This document shows positions 1 to 9,257 of a stretch of DNA of 64,000 bases, one piece after another. A model generated the notes under the pieces. It searched no databases. It saw only the letters and a program-made list of their open reading frames with translations, and was not told where the DNA came from. Position 1 is the first letter of the stretch. Every line of letters starts with the position of its first letter. This stretch comes from Streptomyces sp. RKAG290 (GTDB lineage Bacteria; Actinomycetota; Actinomycetes; Streptomycetales; Streptomycetaceae). The translations under genes and the position numbers were made by a program. Location of the stretch: NCBI RefSeq assembly GCF_023701695.1, contig NZ_JAJOZC010000001.1, positions 5,827,894-5,891,893 of the forward strand, read 5' to 3'.

Positions 1-109
1 ACCCGTCGTACGCGATTCCTGTGAGGGTGTAACTCCAATCACTGGACGCGCGTTGGGCCTTACGTAGACTGGGGCATCTTCGAGCACCATCACGCAGGGA
101 GTTACGACC

Positions 110-445
110 GTGGCAAGTGGCAACGCGATCCGGGGAAGCCGGGTCGGAGCGGGGCCGATGGGGGAGGCCGAGCGCGGCGAGTCCGCGCCACGCGCCCGCA
201 TCTCCTTCTGGTGCTCGAACGGGCACGAGACGCAGCCGAGCTTCGCCCATGACGCGCAGCTACCGGAGACCTGGGACTGCCCGCGCTGTGGTTTCCCGGC
301 CGGCCAGGACCGGGACAGCCCCCCGGCTCCGCCGCGCACCGAGCCGTACAAGACGCACCTCGCGTACGTGCGCGAGCGGCGCAGCGACGCGGACGGTGAG
401 GCCATCCTCGCCGAGGCCCTCGCGAAACTCCGCGGCGAGATCTAA
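110..445 (+). CDS. RbpA-family RNA polymerase-binding protein
   Basis: A 111-residue protein that should bind the principal sigma factor and RNA polymerase and help open-complex formation. It keeps the family layout: an N-terminal arm with the RGSR motif, a small zinc-type core with Cys35, His39, Cys57 and Cys60 (CSNGH and CPRC), and a C-terminal sigma-binding helix with the YxxHLxYVRERR pattern. The GTG start at 110 follows an AGGGAG ribosome site. The sequence differs from the well-known Streptomyces RbpA, having CPRC where that has a CxVC-type turn and a shorter tail, so it may be the second paralogue rather than the main stress-induced copy. It is a single gene followed by a hairpin. Confidence 0.85.
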   Translation: MASGNAIRGSRVGAGPMGEAERGESAPRARISFWCSNGHETQPSFAHDAQLPETWDCPRCGFPAGQDRDSPPAPPRTEPYKTHLAYVRERRSDADGEAILAEALAKLRGEI

Positions 446-455
446 CAACTGTTCA

Positions 456-486
456 CCGGCCGGACACCCCAAGGGTGCCCGGCCGG
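456..486 (+). terminator. Hairpin terminator after the RbpA-family gene
   Basis: CCGGCCGGACACCC pairs with GGGTGCCCGGCCGG across a 3-base CAA loop, with one mismatch in 14 pairs. It lies 10 bases after the stop codon and has no U-tract, as is common in Streptomyces. Confidence 0.6.
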
Positions 487-589
487 AATGCTTCTGCCGT
501 GCCGCAGCCCGCCGTTGTCCCGTCCGTCGCCCTGATCAATTAAGTTGGAGGGGCAGCGGGGAACTGCGGTTACGAGAAGAAGTGGGCTG

Positions 590-2251
590 ATGTCCGGGAT
601 GAACGCACAAAGCCGTACCAGGCTCAACCAGACGCCGGAATGGACCGCGCTGGGAAAGCACCGTGAGCAGCTCGGGTCGACCCATCTGCGCCGGCTGTTC
701 GCCGACGATCCGGAGCGCGGCACCGGCTACACCCTGCGGGTCGGCGATCTGTACGTCGACTACTCCAAGCAACTGGTCACCGACGAGACGCTCCGGCTGC
801 TGCGCGAACTCGCCGCGGCCACCGGGGTCGCCGAACTGCGGGACGCGATGTTCCGCGGCGAGAAGATCAACACCACCGAGGACCGCGCCGTCCTGCACAC
901 CGCGCTGCGCGCCCCGCGCGACGTCGTGATCGAGGTCAACGGCGAGAACGTCGTGCCCGCCGTGCACGCGGTGCTGGACAAGATGGCGGCCTTCTCCGAG
1001 CGCGTCAGGTCGGGTGAGTGGACCGGTCACACCGGCAAGCCGATCAAGAACATCGTCAACATCGGCATCGGCGGCTCCGACCTCGGCCCCGCCATGGCCT
1101 ACGAGGCGCTGCGCTCCTTCACGGACCGCTCGCTCACCGTCCGCTTCGTCTCGAACGTCGACGGCGCCGACCTGAACGAGGCCGTGCACGGGCTGGACCC
1201 GGCCGAGACGCTCTTCGTCATCGCGTCGAAGACCTTCACCACGATCGAGACGATCACCAACGCCACCTCCGCCCGCGACTGGCTGCTCACCGGCCTGAGG
1301 GCCGGTCAGGAAGCAGTGGCCAAGCACTTCGTGGCGCTGTCCACGAACGGCGAGAAGGTCGCGGACTTCGGTATCGACACCGCCAACATGTTCGAGTTCT
1401 GGGACTGGGTCGGCGGCCGCTACTCGTACGACTCCGCCATCGGCCTCTCGCTGATGATCGCCATCGGTCCGGACCGGTTCCGCGAGATGCTCGACGGCTT
1501 CCACCTCGTCGACGAGCACTTCCGCACCGCCCCGGCCGAGGAGAACGTCCCGCTGCTGCTCGGCCTGCTGGGCGTCTGGTACGGCGCGTTCTTCGACGCC
1601 CAGTCGCACGCGGTGCTGCCCTACAGCCACTACCTGTCCAAGTTCACCGCGTACCTGCAGCAGCTGGACATGGAGTCCAACGGCAAGTCCGTGGACCGGG
1701 ACGGCAACCCGGTCGACTGGCAGACCGGCCCGGTCGTCTGGGGCACCCCCGGCACCAACGGCCAGCACGCCTACTACCAGCTGATCCACCAGGGCACGAA
1801 GATCATCCCGGCTGACTTCATCGGCTTCGCCGAGCCGGTCGAGGGGCTGCTGCCCGGCCTGGTCGCCCAGCACGACCTGCTGATGGCCAACTTCTTCGCC
1901 CAGACCCAGGCGCTGGCCTTCGGCAAGACACCGGACGAGGTGCGTGCCGAGGGCGTCGCCGAGGAGCTGGTGCCGCACAAGACCTTCCGCGGCAACCACC
2001 CGACCACGACGATCCTCGCCGACCGGCTGACCCCCTCGGTGCTCGGCCAGCTGATCGCGCTGTACGAGCACAAGGTCTTCGTCCAGGGCGCGGTCTGGAA
2101 CATCGACTCCTTCGACCAGTGGGGGGTCGAACTCGGCAAGGTCCTCGCCAAGAAGATCGAGCCGGTGCTGACCGAGGGCGAGGGCGCCGAGCAGCTGGAC
2201 AGCTCGACCGCCGCGCTCGTCGCCGCGTACCGCGAGCGCAGGGGGCGCTGA
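590..2251 (+). CDS. pgi: Glucose-6-phosphate isomerase
   Basis: Interconverts glucose-6-phosphate and fructose-6-phosphate in the cytosol, linking glycolysis to the pentose phosphate operon on the opposite strand just downstream. Diagnostic blocks are IGIGGSDLGP (phosphate-binding loop), SKTFTTIET, the WVGGRYS active-site segment and the GKSVDRDG loop. From the ATG at 590 the product is 553 residues, the usual length for the actinobacterial enzyme. A second ATG at 599 (MNAQSRTRL) would also fit. The longer TTG reading from 545 adds a tail unlike the family. AGAAGAAG at 575-582 is the likely ribosome site for 590. The next gene starts 4 bases after the stop. Confidence 0.97.
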   Translation: MSGMNAQSRTRLNQTPEWTALGKHREQLGSTHLRRLFADDPERGTGYTLRVGDLYVDYSKQLVTDETLRLLRELAAATGVAELRDAMFRGEKINTTEDRAVLHTALRAPRDVVIEVNGENVVPAVHAVLDKMAAFSERVRSGEWTGHTGKPIKNIVNIGIGGSDLGPAMAYEALRSFTDRSLTVRFVSNVDGADLNEAVHGLDPAETLFVIASKTFTTIETITNATSARDWLLTGLRAGQEAVAKHFVALSTNGEKVADFGIDTANMFEFWDWVGGRYSYDSAIGLSLMIAIGPDRFREMLDGFHLVDEHFRTAPAEENVPLLLGLLGVWYGAFFDAQSHAVLPYSHYLSKFTAYLQQLDMESNGKSVDRDGNPVDWQTGPVVWGTPGTNGQHAYYQLIHQGTKIIPADFIGFAEPVEGLLPGLVAQHDLLMANFFAQTQALAFGKTPDEVRAEGVAEELVPHKTFRGNHPTTTILADRLTPSVLGQLIALYEHKVFVQGAVWNIDSFDQWGVELGKVLAKKIEPVLTEGEGAEQLDSSTAALVAAYRERRGR

Positions 2252-2255
2252 ACCG

Positions 2256-2759
2256 ATGTCCACGGGGGAGGGGACGGTGCGGCTGCGGCCGCCGGCCAAC
2301 ACGCTGGACCCGCGGGCCGTCGGCTGGTGGCGCACCCAGTGGCTGCTGCTGACGGCCGCACCGGTGGTGGTCCTGGCCGTGCCGGCCGTCCTCCTCGCCT
2401 CCGCACGGTTGTGGCTGCTGCTCACCGCCGCGGCCCTGGCGGTCATCGGCGCCGGCTGCGCCGTCCTGGTCCCCCTCTGGTGGTTCCGCACCCATCGCTG
2501 GGAGGTCACCGACGAGGCGGTGTACGTCCGCACGGGAGTGCTGTGGCAGGAGTGGCGGATCGCGCCGATGTCCCGGATCCAGACCGTGGACACCGTGCGC
2601 GGTCCCCTCGAACAGCTCTACCGGCTCGCCACGGTCACCGTCACCACCGCCTCGTCCAAGGGCGCGGTCCGGATCGAGGGCCTCGACCACGAAATGGCGG
2701 CCGCTCTCGCCGAGCGGCTGACCCGGATCACCCAGGACACCCCCGGGGACGCCACATGA
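2256..2759 (+). CDS. bPH2-type PH-domain membrane protein (YdbS-like)
   Basis: A 167-residue protein with two close hydrophobic helices (about residues 28-65) followed by a single bacterial PH (formerly DUF304) domain carrying the WWFRTHRWEVTDEAVYVR entry and the SRIQTVDT strand. The family role is poorly known; the Bacillus YdbS/YdbT pair has been linked to protection against certain bacteriocins. The gene starts 4 bases after pgi and overlaps the next PH-domain gene by ATGA, so the two are translated as a pair. Function here is inferred only from this architecture. Confidence 0.85.
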   Translation: MSTGEGTVRLRPPANTLDPRAVGWWRTQWLLLTAAPVVVLAVPAVLLASARLWLLLTAAALAVIGAGCAVLVPLWWFRTHRWEVTDEAVYVRTGVLWQEWRIAPMSRIQTVDTVRGPLEQLYRLATVTVTTASSKGAVRIEGLDHEMAAALAERLTRITQDTPGDAT

Positions 2760-4323
2760 GCCCGGTGGACACCGCCCCGGACCAGGCCCCTCCGGACGAG
2801 GACGGCGCCGGCCGGCCCGCCGCGCCCGCCGACTGGCGGCGGCTCGACCGGCGCACGGTCCTGCTCGCCGCTCTCGTCACCGCGGGCGTGGCGGCCGGCG
2901 CCGCCGTACCGACCACGCTCGGGCTCTCCGGGCGCTTCGGCTTCGGCCCGGCCGTCGCCTGGGTGCTGACGGGCGCCGCTGTCCTGATCGCCTCCGGCGC
3001 CGGCGCCGACTACGTCCGGTGGCGCCGCACCCGCTACCGCGTCGGCGCCGACCGCGTCGAACTCCACACCGGCCTGCTGCTCGTCAAGAAGCGCTCCCTG
3101 GCCCGCGAGCGCATCCGCAGCGTCGACCTCACCGCCCATCTCCTCCAGCGGGTCCTCGGCCTCGTCACGGTCCGGATCGGCACCGGCGAGCACACCGGCA
3201 GCGAATCCACCCTGGAGCTCGACCCGGTCCTGCGGGCCGAGGGCGAACGGCTGCGCCGCGCACTGCTGGAGCGGGGCCTCACCGCCACCTCCGGCAGCCA
3301 CGTCGAGGGCGAGCTCGTCGCCCTCGACCCGCGCTGGGTCCGCTACGCACCGGTCTCCTTCGTCGCACCCGCGCTCGCCGGCGCGGCTGCGGGCGCCGTC
3401 ATGCAGGTCAGCGACTGGTTCGGGGCGCAGGGCCAGGTGATCGAGTGGATCGAGGAGCGGTACCGGGACACCTCCCTGCTCTCCGTGATCGTGCTCCTCG
3501 CCGTCGCCGCGGTCGCCGCCGGCGTCATCGGCGCGCTGGGCCTGTGGGTCGAGAAGTGGTGGAACTACCGGATGGAACGCGAACCCGGCGGCACCCTGCG
3601 CATCCGGCGCGGACTGCTCACCTCCCGGTCCGTCACCATCGAGGAACGCCGGCTGCGCGGCGTCGACCTCGTCGAGCCGCTCGGTGTCCGGCTGATGGGC
3701 GCCGCCCGGCTGGACGCCATCACCACCGGACTGGCCAAGGACGACGAGGAGCAGCACGGCGACCACAACACCCTGCTGCCCCCGCGCCCAGGCCGCTCGC
3801 CGACGCCGTCGCCGCCGCCGTACTGCGCGAGGCCGCCTCCCCGACCGGCGCCCCGCTGACCGCGCACCCCGTCGCCGCCCGCGGCCGGCGGCTGCGCCGG
3901 GCGCTCTGGGCGGTTCTGGTCCCGGTACTGGTCCTGGCGCTGCTCGGCGCCCGGCTGACGCCCGTCCTGCTCTGGATCGCGCTCGGCTGCGCGGTCGTGG
4001 GACTGCCCGTCGGGGTGCTGCTGGCGCGGGACGCCTACCGCGGTCTGGGGCACGCCCTCAGCGGCGCGTACCTGGTCACCCGCTCCGGAGCGCTGCGCCG
4101 CTCCACCGCCGCGCTGGAACGGGCCGGGGTGATCGGCTGGACGGTGCGGCAGTCCTACTTCCAGCGGCAGGCCGGGCTGCTGAGCATCACCGCCACGACG
4201 GCCGCGGGAGCGGGCGCGTACACGGTGTACGACGCGGACGCGGCCGAGGGGCTGGACTTCGCCGCCGAGGCCGTCCAGGGCCTGCTGGAGCCGTTTCTGG
4301 AGCGGGTCCCGGCGGGGGAGTGA
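2756..4323 (+). CDS. Multi-PH-domain membrane protein (YdbT-like), frameshifted as read
   Basis: Partner of the preceding bPH2 gene. If read through, about 520 residues with three bPH2 segments (entries near RYRVGADRVELHTG, YRMEREPGGTLRIRRG and GAYLVTRSGALRRS), each preceded by a pair of transmembrane helices. The frame breaks in the C5 run at 3779-3783. Before it the frame ends at 3859 in a proline-rich shadow; after adding one C the reading continues as PRPLADAVAAAVLREAAS to the stop at 4323. The downstream half clearly belongs to the same family, so one missing base is the simplest explanation, most likely a sequencing error. Confidence 0.8.
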
Positions 4324-4329
4324 GCCCGC

Positions 4330-4686
4330 TCAGCCGTGCGTCGTGTCGATGACGCAGAAGCGGTTGCCCTCGGTGTCCGCGAGGACCACGAAGTCCGGGT
4401 CCTGCGGATACAGCTTCCAGTCGGCCCGTACGGCGCCGAGCGCGAGCAGCCGCTCCACCTCGGCGTCCTGCTCCTCGGTGTACAGGTCGAGGTGGACCCG
4501 CGGCACCTCCTGCACCGGCGTCGTGCTGCGGCCCAGGGAGAGCCCGGGGCCGGCGCCGTCGGAGGGGACCAGCACCACCCAGTCCTCCCGCAGCGGCTCA
4601 CGCTCCACGTAGCCGAGCGCCGCCTTCCAGAAGGCCGCCGCGCGCGGTACGTCCGACGCGCCCATCACCACGCTTCCGATATGCAT
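4330..4686 (-). CDS. VOC/glyoxalase-fold protein
   Basis: A 118-residue single VOC protein. The two beta-alpha-beta-beta-beta modules run from HIGSVVMGASDVPRAAAFW and from RVHLDLYTEEQDAEVERL, and the chain ends in the typical DTEGNRFCVID strand. Possible metal ligands are His2, His81 and a C-terminal acidic residue, but the substrate cannot be told: relatives include glyoxalase I-like enzymes, dioxygenases and drug-binding proteins. It lies tail to tail with the PH-domain gene and is separated from pgl by a strong hairpin, so it is probably transcribed alone. Confidence 0.8.
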   Translation of the reverse strand: MHIGSVVMGASDVPRAAAFWKAALGYVEREPLREDWVVLVPSDGAGPGLSLGRSTTPVQEVPRVHLDLYTEEQDAEVERLLALGAVRADWKLYPQDPDFVVLADTEGNRFCVIDTTHG

Positions 4687-4702
4687 GGGGAGAGCCTTTC
4701 AC

Positions 4703-4746
4703 GCCGCGGGCCCGGCCCGCTCCGAGGAGCGGACCGGGCCCGCGGG
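4703..4746 (-). terminator. Hairpin terminator after pgl
   Basis: A stem of about 20 pairs: CCGCGGGCCCGGCCCGCTCC faces GGAGCGGACCGGGCCCGCGG with a two-base centre and a single mismatch. It lies 20 bases beyond the pgl stop on the minus strand and upstream of the VOC gene. Confidence 0.7.
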
Positions 4747-4765
4747 CAGTGCTGCTGACGGCCGC

Positions 4766-5551
4766 TCAGGGAGAGGCCGGCGGATACAGGGCGCGCGGCA
4801 GCTGCGAGGCCGCCGCCGCGTCCAGCAGCCACAGGGTGCGGCTGCGTCCGTACGCACCCGCCGCCGGGGCCTGGATCTCCCCGGCACCCGACAGGGCGAT
4901 GGCCGCCGCCTCCGCCTTGTCCTCACCCGCCGCGAGCAGCCACACCTCACGGGCCGCCCGGATGGCGGGCAGCGTGAGCGACACCCGTACGGGCGGCGGC
5001 TTGGGCGCCCCGTGCACACCGACGACGGTGCGCTCGGTCTCCCGCACCGCGGGCAGCTCGGGAAAGAGCGAGGCGACGTGCGTGTCCGGTCCGACGCCCA
5101 GCATCAGCACGTCGAACACCGGCACCGGACCGTGGTCCTCCGGACCGGCCGCGGCGGCCAGTTCGGCGGCGTACCCGGCAGCCGCGGCATCGACGTCCCC
5201 GCCGTGCGGGCCGTCCGACGCGGGCATCGCGTGCACCCGTGCCGGGTCGAGCGGCACCGAGTCCAGCAGGGCCTTGCGGGCCTGCGTGACATTGCGTTCC
5301 GGGTCGCCCTCGGGCAGGAACCGCTCGTCGCCCCACCACAGGTCGATCCGTGACCAGTCGACCGCGTCCCGGGCGGGCGCCTCGGCGAGCGCGGCCAGCA
5401 GGCCGTTGCCGTTGCGACCGCCGGTGAGCACCACCGAGGCGTGACCGCGCGCGGCCTGGGCGTCCACGACCTTCGTGATCAGCCGGGCCGCCGCGGCCTG
5501 CGCCATCAGCTCCTTGTCGCGGTGCACGACGAGCTGGGGGACGACGCTCAC
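4766..5551 (-). CDS. pgl: 6-phosphogluconolactonase
   Basis: Hydrolyses 6-phosphogluconolactone from the Zwf reaction to 6-phosphogluconate. The 261-residue product has the family landmarks VVLTGGRNGNG, IDLWWGDERFLP, ERNVTQARKALLD and DVLMLGVGPDTHVASLFP. The GTG start at 5551 overlaps the opcA stop as GTGA, which fixes it better than upstream in-frame codons. It is the last gene of the tkt-tal-zwf-opcA-pgl operon and is followed by a strong hairpin. Confidence 0.95.
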   Translation of the reverse strand: MSVVPQLVVHRDKELMAQAAAARLITKVVDAQAARGHASVVLTGGRNGNGLLAALAEAPARDAVDWSRIDLWWGDERFLPEGDPERNVTQARKALLDSVPLDPARVHAMPASDGPHGGDVDAAAAGYAAELAAAAGPEDHGPVPVFDVLMLGVGPDTHVASLFPELPAVRETERTVVGVHGAPKPPPVRVSLTLPAIRAAREVWLLAAGEDKAEAAAIALSGAGEIQAPAAGAYGRSRTLWLLDAAAASQLPRALYPPASP

Positions 5552-6570
5552 TTCGACGTCGCCTTCTTCGCCGCGGCCGTCTTCTTGGCCGGGGCGGCGG
5601 ACGCGTCGGCCGGCTTCGAGGCCGCGGCGGCCTTGGGGGCCGTCGCCTCCCCGAGCCGGTCCACGCCGAACTTCACCGAGGACTCGTAGGTGTTGTCCGG
5701 GTCGAGCCGGCGCAGCTCCTCGGCAAGCAGCTCCGCGGTCTCCCGGCGCTTGAGCGCCACCGCGCGGTCCGGCTGTCCCACCATGGAGAGCGTGGCCAGC
5801 GAACCGTCGGCCCGGTCCAGCACGATCGTGCCGCTCTTGGTCTCCATCCGGACGGCCGTCAGACCCGGGCCGCCCGACATGGTGCGCTCCACCGGTACCT
5901 GGAGCCGGTCCGCGAGCCACATGGCCAGCAGTTCGCAGCTCGGGTTCTCCGACTCGCCCTCGACCGTCGCCGAGAGGACGTCCACGGACTGCTGGTCGAG
6001 CGCGGCCGCCAGCATCGAGCGCCACCCCGTGATCCGGGTCCAGGACAGATCGGTGTCACCGGGGGTGTACGACTTCGCGCGCACCGCCAGTTCGGCGATC
6101 GGGTGTTCCGCCGAGTAGGTGTCCGTGATCCGGCGCTGGGCGAGTGCGCCCAGCGGGTCCTTCGCCGGGTCCGAGGGCGCGTCCTCCGGCCACCAGACCA
6201 CGACCGGGGCGTCCGGCAGCAGCAGCGGGAGGACCACCGACTGTGCGTGGTTGGCCAGTTCGCCGTGCAGCCGCAGTACCACGGTCTCGCCGGTGCCCGC
6301 GTCGGAGCCGACCCGGACCTCGGCGTCCAGCCGGGCGTCGCGCCGGGAGCGCGGCGAACGGCTGACCCGCTTGATCACCGCGATGATCCGCGAGGGGTGC
6401 TCGCGCGAGGCGTCGCCGGCCGACTTGAGCGCGTCGTAGGCGTTCTCCTCGTCGGTGACGATGACCAGCGTGAGGACCATGCCGATCGCCGGGGTGCCGA
6501 TGGCGCGGCGTGCCGACACCAGCGCCTGGTTGATCTTGCTGGAAGTGGTTTCCGTGAGATCGATCTTCAT
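5548..6570 (-). CDS. opcA: Glucose-6-phosphate dehydrogenase assembly protein OpcA
   Basis: Actinobacterial accessory protein needed for full Zwf activity. The 340-residue product starts MKIDLTETTSSKIN and has the family's TPAIGMVLTLVIVT, VVVWWPEDAPSDPAKDPLG and YTPGDTDLSWTRITGWR segments. The C-terminus ends in a lysine/alanine-rich low-complexity tail of about 35 residues. ATG at 6570 overlaps the zwf stop (ATGA), and its stop overlaps the pgl start, so zwf, opcA and pgl are translationally coupled, in keeping with OpcA and Zwf acting together. Confidence 0.95.
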   Translation of the reverse strand: MKIDLTETTSSKINQALVSARRAIGTPAIGMVLTLVIVTDEENAYDALKSAGDASREHPSRIIAVIKRVSRSPRSRRDARLDAEVRVGSDAGTGETVVLRLHGELANHAQSVVLPLLLPDAPVVVWWPEDAPSDPAKDPLGALAQRRITDTYSAEHPIAELAVRAKSYTPGDTDLSWTRITGWRSMLAAALDQQSVDVLSATVEGESENPSCELLAMWLADRLQVPVERTMSGGPGLTAVRMETKSGTIVLDRADGSLATLSMVGQPDRAVALKRRETAELLAEELRRLDPDNTYESSVKFGVDRLGEATAPKAAAASKPADASAAPAKKTAAAKKATSK

Positions 6571-8099
6571 GGCCGGCGCCAGCTCCGTCCGTCTCGTGCG
6601 AGCATGTCGTCCGCCTCGGTCGGGCCCCAGGTGCCCGACGGGTACTGCGCGGGCTTGCCGTGCTTGTCCCAGTACTCCTCGATCGGGTCGAGGATGTCCC
6701 AGGAGAGTTCGACCTCCTGGTGGCGGGGGAAGAGGTTGGCGTCGCCGAGCAGCACATCGAGGATGAGCCGTTCGTACGCCTCGGGGCTGGACTCCGTGAA
6801 GGACTCGCCGTAGGCGAAGTCCATCGTGACGTCCCGGACCTCCATCGAGGTGCCGGGCACCTTGGAGCCGAACCGCACGGTCACGCCCTCGTCCGGCTGG
6901 ACCCGGATGACCAGGGCGTTGCTGCCCAGCTCCTCGGTCGCGCCGGACTCGAAGGGCAGGTACGGGGCGCGCTTGAAGACGATCGCGATCTCCGTGACCC
7001 GCCGGCCGAGCCGCTTGCCGGTACGCAGGTAGAACGGCACGCCCGCCCAGCGGCGGTTGTTGATCGTCAGCTTGATCGCGGCGAAGGTGTCGGTCTTCGA
7101 CTTGGGGTCGATACCGTCCTCCTCCAGATAGCCGAGGACTTCCTCGCCGCCCTGCCACGCGTGCGCGTACTGGCCGCGCACGGTGTGCTTGCCGAGGTCG
7201 TCCGGCAGCTCGACGGCGGTGAGCACCTTGAGCTTCTCGGCGACCAGCGCCTTCGGGTGGAAGGAGCCGGGCTCCTCCATCGCGGTCAACGCCAGCAGCT
7301 GGAGCAGGTGGTTCTGGATGACGTCACGGGCGGCGCCGATGCCGTCGTAGTAGCCGGCCCGGCCGCCGATGCCGATGTCCTCGGCCATCGTGATCTGTAC
7401 GTGGTCGACGTAACTCCGGTTCCAGATCGGCTCGAACATCGTGTTGGCGAACCGCAGCGCCAGGATGTTCTGGACCGTCTCCTTGCCCAGGTAGTGGTCG
7501 ATCCGGAAGACCTCGTGGGGCGGGAACACGTCGTGCACGAGCTGGTTGAGCTCCTGCGCGCTCTTGAGGTCGTGGCCGAAGGGCTTCTCGATGACGGCAC
7601 GCCGCCAGGAGCCCTCCTTCTGGTCCGCGAGCCCGTGCTTCTTGAGCTGCTGGACGACCTGGGGGAAGAACTTCGGCGGCACGGAGAGGTAGAAGGCGAA
7701 GTTGCCGCCCGTCCCCTGCGCCTTGTCGAGTTCCTGGATGGTCGCCTTCAGGGTCTCGAAGGCGTCGTCGTCGTCGAAGTCGCCCTGGACGAAGCGCATC
7801 CCCTGGATGAGCTGCTGCCAGACCTCTTCACGGAACGGGGTACGGGCGTGCTGCTTGACGGCGTCGTGGACCTCCTGGGCGAAGTCCTCGTCCTGCCATT
7901 CGCGGCGCGCGAAACCGATGAGCGAGAAGCCCGGCGGCAGCAGGCCGCGATTGGCCAGGTCGTAGACGGCGGGCATCAGCTTTTTACGGGACAAATCGCC
8001 CGTGACGCCAAAGATGACCAGGCCCGACGGCCCCGCGATACGCGGGAGCCGTCGGTCCTGGGCGTCACGGAGCGGGTTGGCTCCGGGAACACCAGACAA
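6567..8099 (-). CDS. zwf: Glucose-6-phosphate 1-dehydrogenase
   Basis: Oxidises glucose-6-phosphate and reduces NADP+ in the first step of the oxidative pentose phosphate pathway. The N-terminal nucleotide-binding motif is GVTGDLSRKKL, the active-site block is RIDHYLGKETVQN, and the EKPFGHDL loop is intact. A TTG start at 8099 (LSGVPGANPLRD) gives 510 residues, the usual actinobacterial length, and follows a GGAGG ribosome site that lies inside the end of tal. There is no ATG near the expected N-terminus. The stop overlaps opcA by ATGA. Confidence 0.96.
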   Translation of the reverse strand: MSGVPGANPLRDAQDRRLPRIAGPSGLVIFGVTGDLSRKKLMPAVYDLANRGLLPPGFSLIGFARREWQDEDFAQEVHDAVKQHARTPFREEVWQQLIQGMRFVQGDFDDDDAFETLKATIQELDKAQGTGGNFAFYLSVPPKFFPQVVQQLKKHGLADQKEGSWRRAVIEKPFGHDLKSAQELNQLVHDVFPPHEVFRIDHYLGKETVQNILALRFANTMFEPIWNRSYVDHVQITMAEDIGIGGRAGYYDGIGAARDVIQNHLLQLLALTAMEEPGSFHPKALVAEKLKVLTAVELPDDLGKHTVRGQYAHAWQGGEEVLGYLEEDGIDPKSKTDTFAAIKLTINNRRWAGVPFYLRTGKRLGRRVTEIAIVFKRAPYLPFESGATEELGSNALVIRVQPDEGVTVRFGSKVPGTSMEVRDVTMDFAYGESFTESSPEAYERLILDVLLGDANLFPRHQEVELSWDILDPIEEYWDKHGKPAQYPSGTWGPTEADDMLARDGRSWRRP

Positions 8100-8104
8100 A
8101 GTGG

Positions 8105-9223
8105 TCAGCCCTCCGAAGGGGCGAGGCGCTTGAGTTCCGCCTCGGTCGAGTTGAGCAGGTCGGTCCAGGCAGCCTCGAACTTCTCGACGCCCTCGTCCTC
8201 GAGGAGCTGGACGACGTCGTCGTAGCTGACCCCGAGCTTCTTGATCGCTTCGAGGTCGGCGCGGCCCTGGTCGTAGGAACCGGCGATGGTGTTGCCGGTG
8301 ATCTCGCCGTGGTCGGCCACCGCGTCCAGAGTCGCCTCCGGCATGGTGTTGACCGTGTTCGGTGCGACGAGGTCGTCGACGTACAGGGTGTCCTTGAGGG
8401 ACGGGTCCTTGACGCCGGTGGAGGCCCACAGCGGACGCTGCTTGTTGGCGTGCGCCTTGTCGAGGGCGGTCCAGCGCTCGCCGGCGAAGACCTCCTCGTA
8501 CGCCTCGTAGGCCAGGCGCGCGTTGGCGAGGGCGGACTTGCCCTTCGCGGCCTTGGCCTCGTCGCTGCCGATCGCGTCCAGCCGCTTGTCGATCTCGGTG
8601 TCCACGCGGGACACGAAGAACGAGGCCACCGAGTGGATCTTGGAGAGGTCGAGGCCCGCGGCCTTGGCCTTCTCCAGGCCCGCCAGGTAGGCGTCCATGA
8701 CCTCGCGGTAGCGCTCCAGCGAGAAGATCAGCGTGACGTTGACGCTGATGCCCCGCCCGATGGTCTCGGTGATCGCCGGCAGGCCGGCCTTCGTCGCCGG
8801 GATCTTGATGAGCGTGTTCGGCCGGTCCACCAGCCAGGCGAGCTGCTTGGCCTCGGCGACCGTCGCCAGGGTGTTGTGCGCCAGGCGCGGGTCCACCTCG
8901 ATGGAGACCCGGCCGTCCTGGCCGTCCGTGGCGTCGAAGACCGGACGCAGGATGTCGGCCGCGTCCCGGACGTCCGCGGTGGTGATCATGCGGATGGCTT
9001 CCTCGACGGTCACCTTGCGGGCCGCGAGGTCGGTGAGCTGCTGCTCGTAACCGTCGCCCGAGGAGATCGCCTTCTGGAAGATCGACGGGTTGGTCGTGAC
9101 ACCCACGACGTGGCTCTGGTCGATCAGCTCCGCCAGATTGCCCGACGTGATGCGCTTGCGCGACAGGTCGTCGAGCCAGATCGCCACGCCCTCGTCGGAG
9201 AGGCGCTTGAGTGCGTCTGTCAT
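8105..9223 (-). CDS. tal: Transaldolase
   Basis: Transfers a dihydroxyacetone unit between sugar phosphates in the non-oxidative pentose phosphate pathway. The 372-residue length and N-terminus (TDALKRLSDEGVAIWLDDLSR) fit the long actinobacterial transaldolase subfamily. VTTNPSIFQKAI and the NTLIKIPATKAG block around the Schiff-base lysine are present. The ATG at 9223 follows AGGAG. It sits 34 bases after tkt and 5 bases before zwf, in the same operon. Confidence 0.96.
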   Translation of the reverse strand: MTDALKRLSDEGVAIWLDDLSRKRITSGNLAELIDQSHVVGVTTNPSIFQKAISSGDGYEQQLTDLAARKVTVEEAIRMITTADVRDAADILRPVFDATDGQDGRVSIEVDPRLAHNTLATVAEAKQLAWLVDRPNTLIKIPATKAGLPAITETIGRGISVNVTLIFSLERYREVMDAYLAGLEKAKAAGLDLSKIHSVASFFVSRVDTEIDKRLDAIGSDEAKAAKGKSALANARLAYEAYEEVFAGERWTALDKAHANKQRPLWASTGVKDPSLKDTLYVDDLVAPNTVNTMPEATLDAVADHGEITGNTIAGSYDQGRADLEAIKKLGVSYDDVVQLLEDEGVEKFEAAWTDLLNSTEAELKRLAPSEG

Positions 9224-9257
9224 TGGAATTGCATCTCCTACTAGTCGTATGTCGTCG

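Noticed and set aside
536..2593. Long minus-strand ORF (685 codons) opposite pgi
   Set aside because: It is antisense to pgi and the PH gene, with the Val/Asp/Gly-rich composition typical of a high-GC shadow frame.
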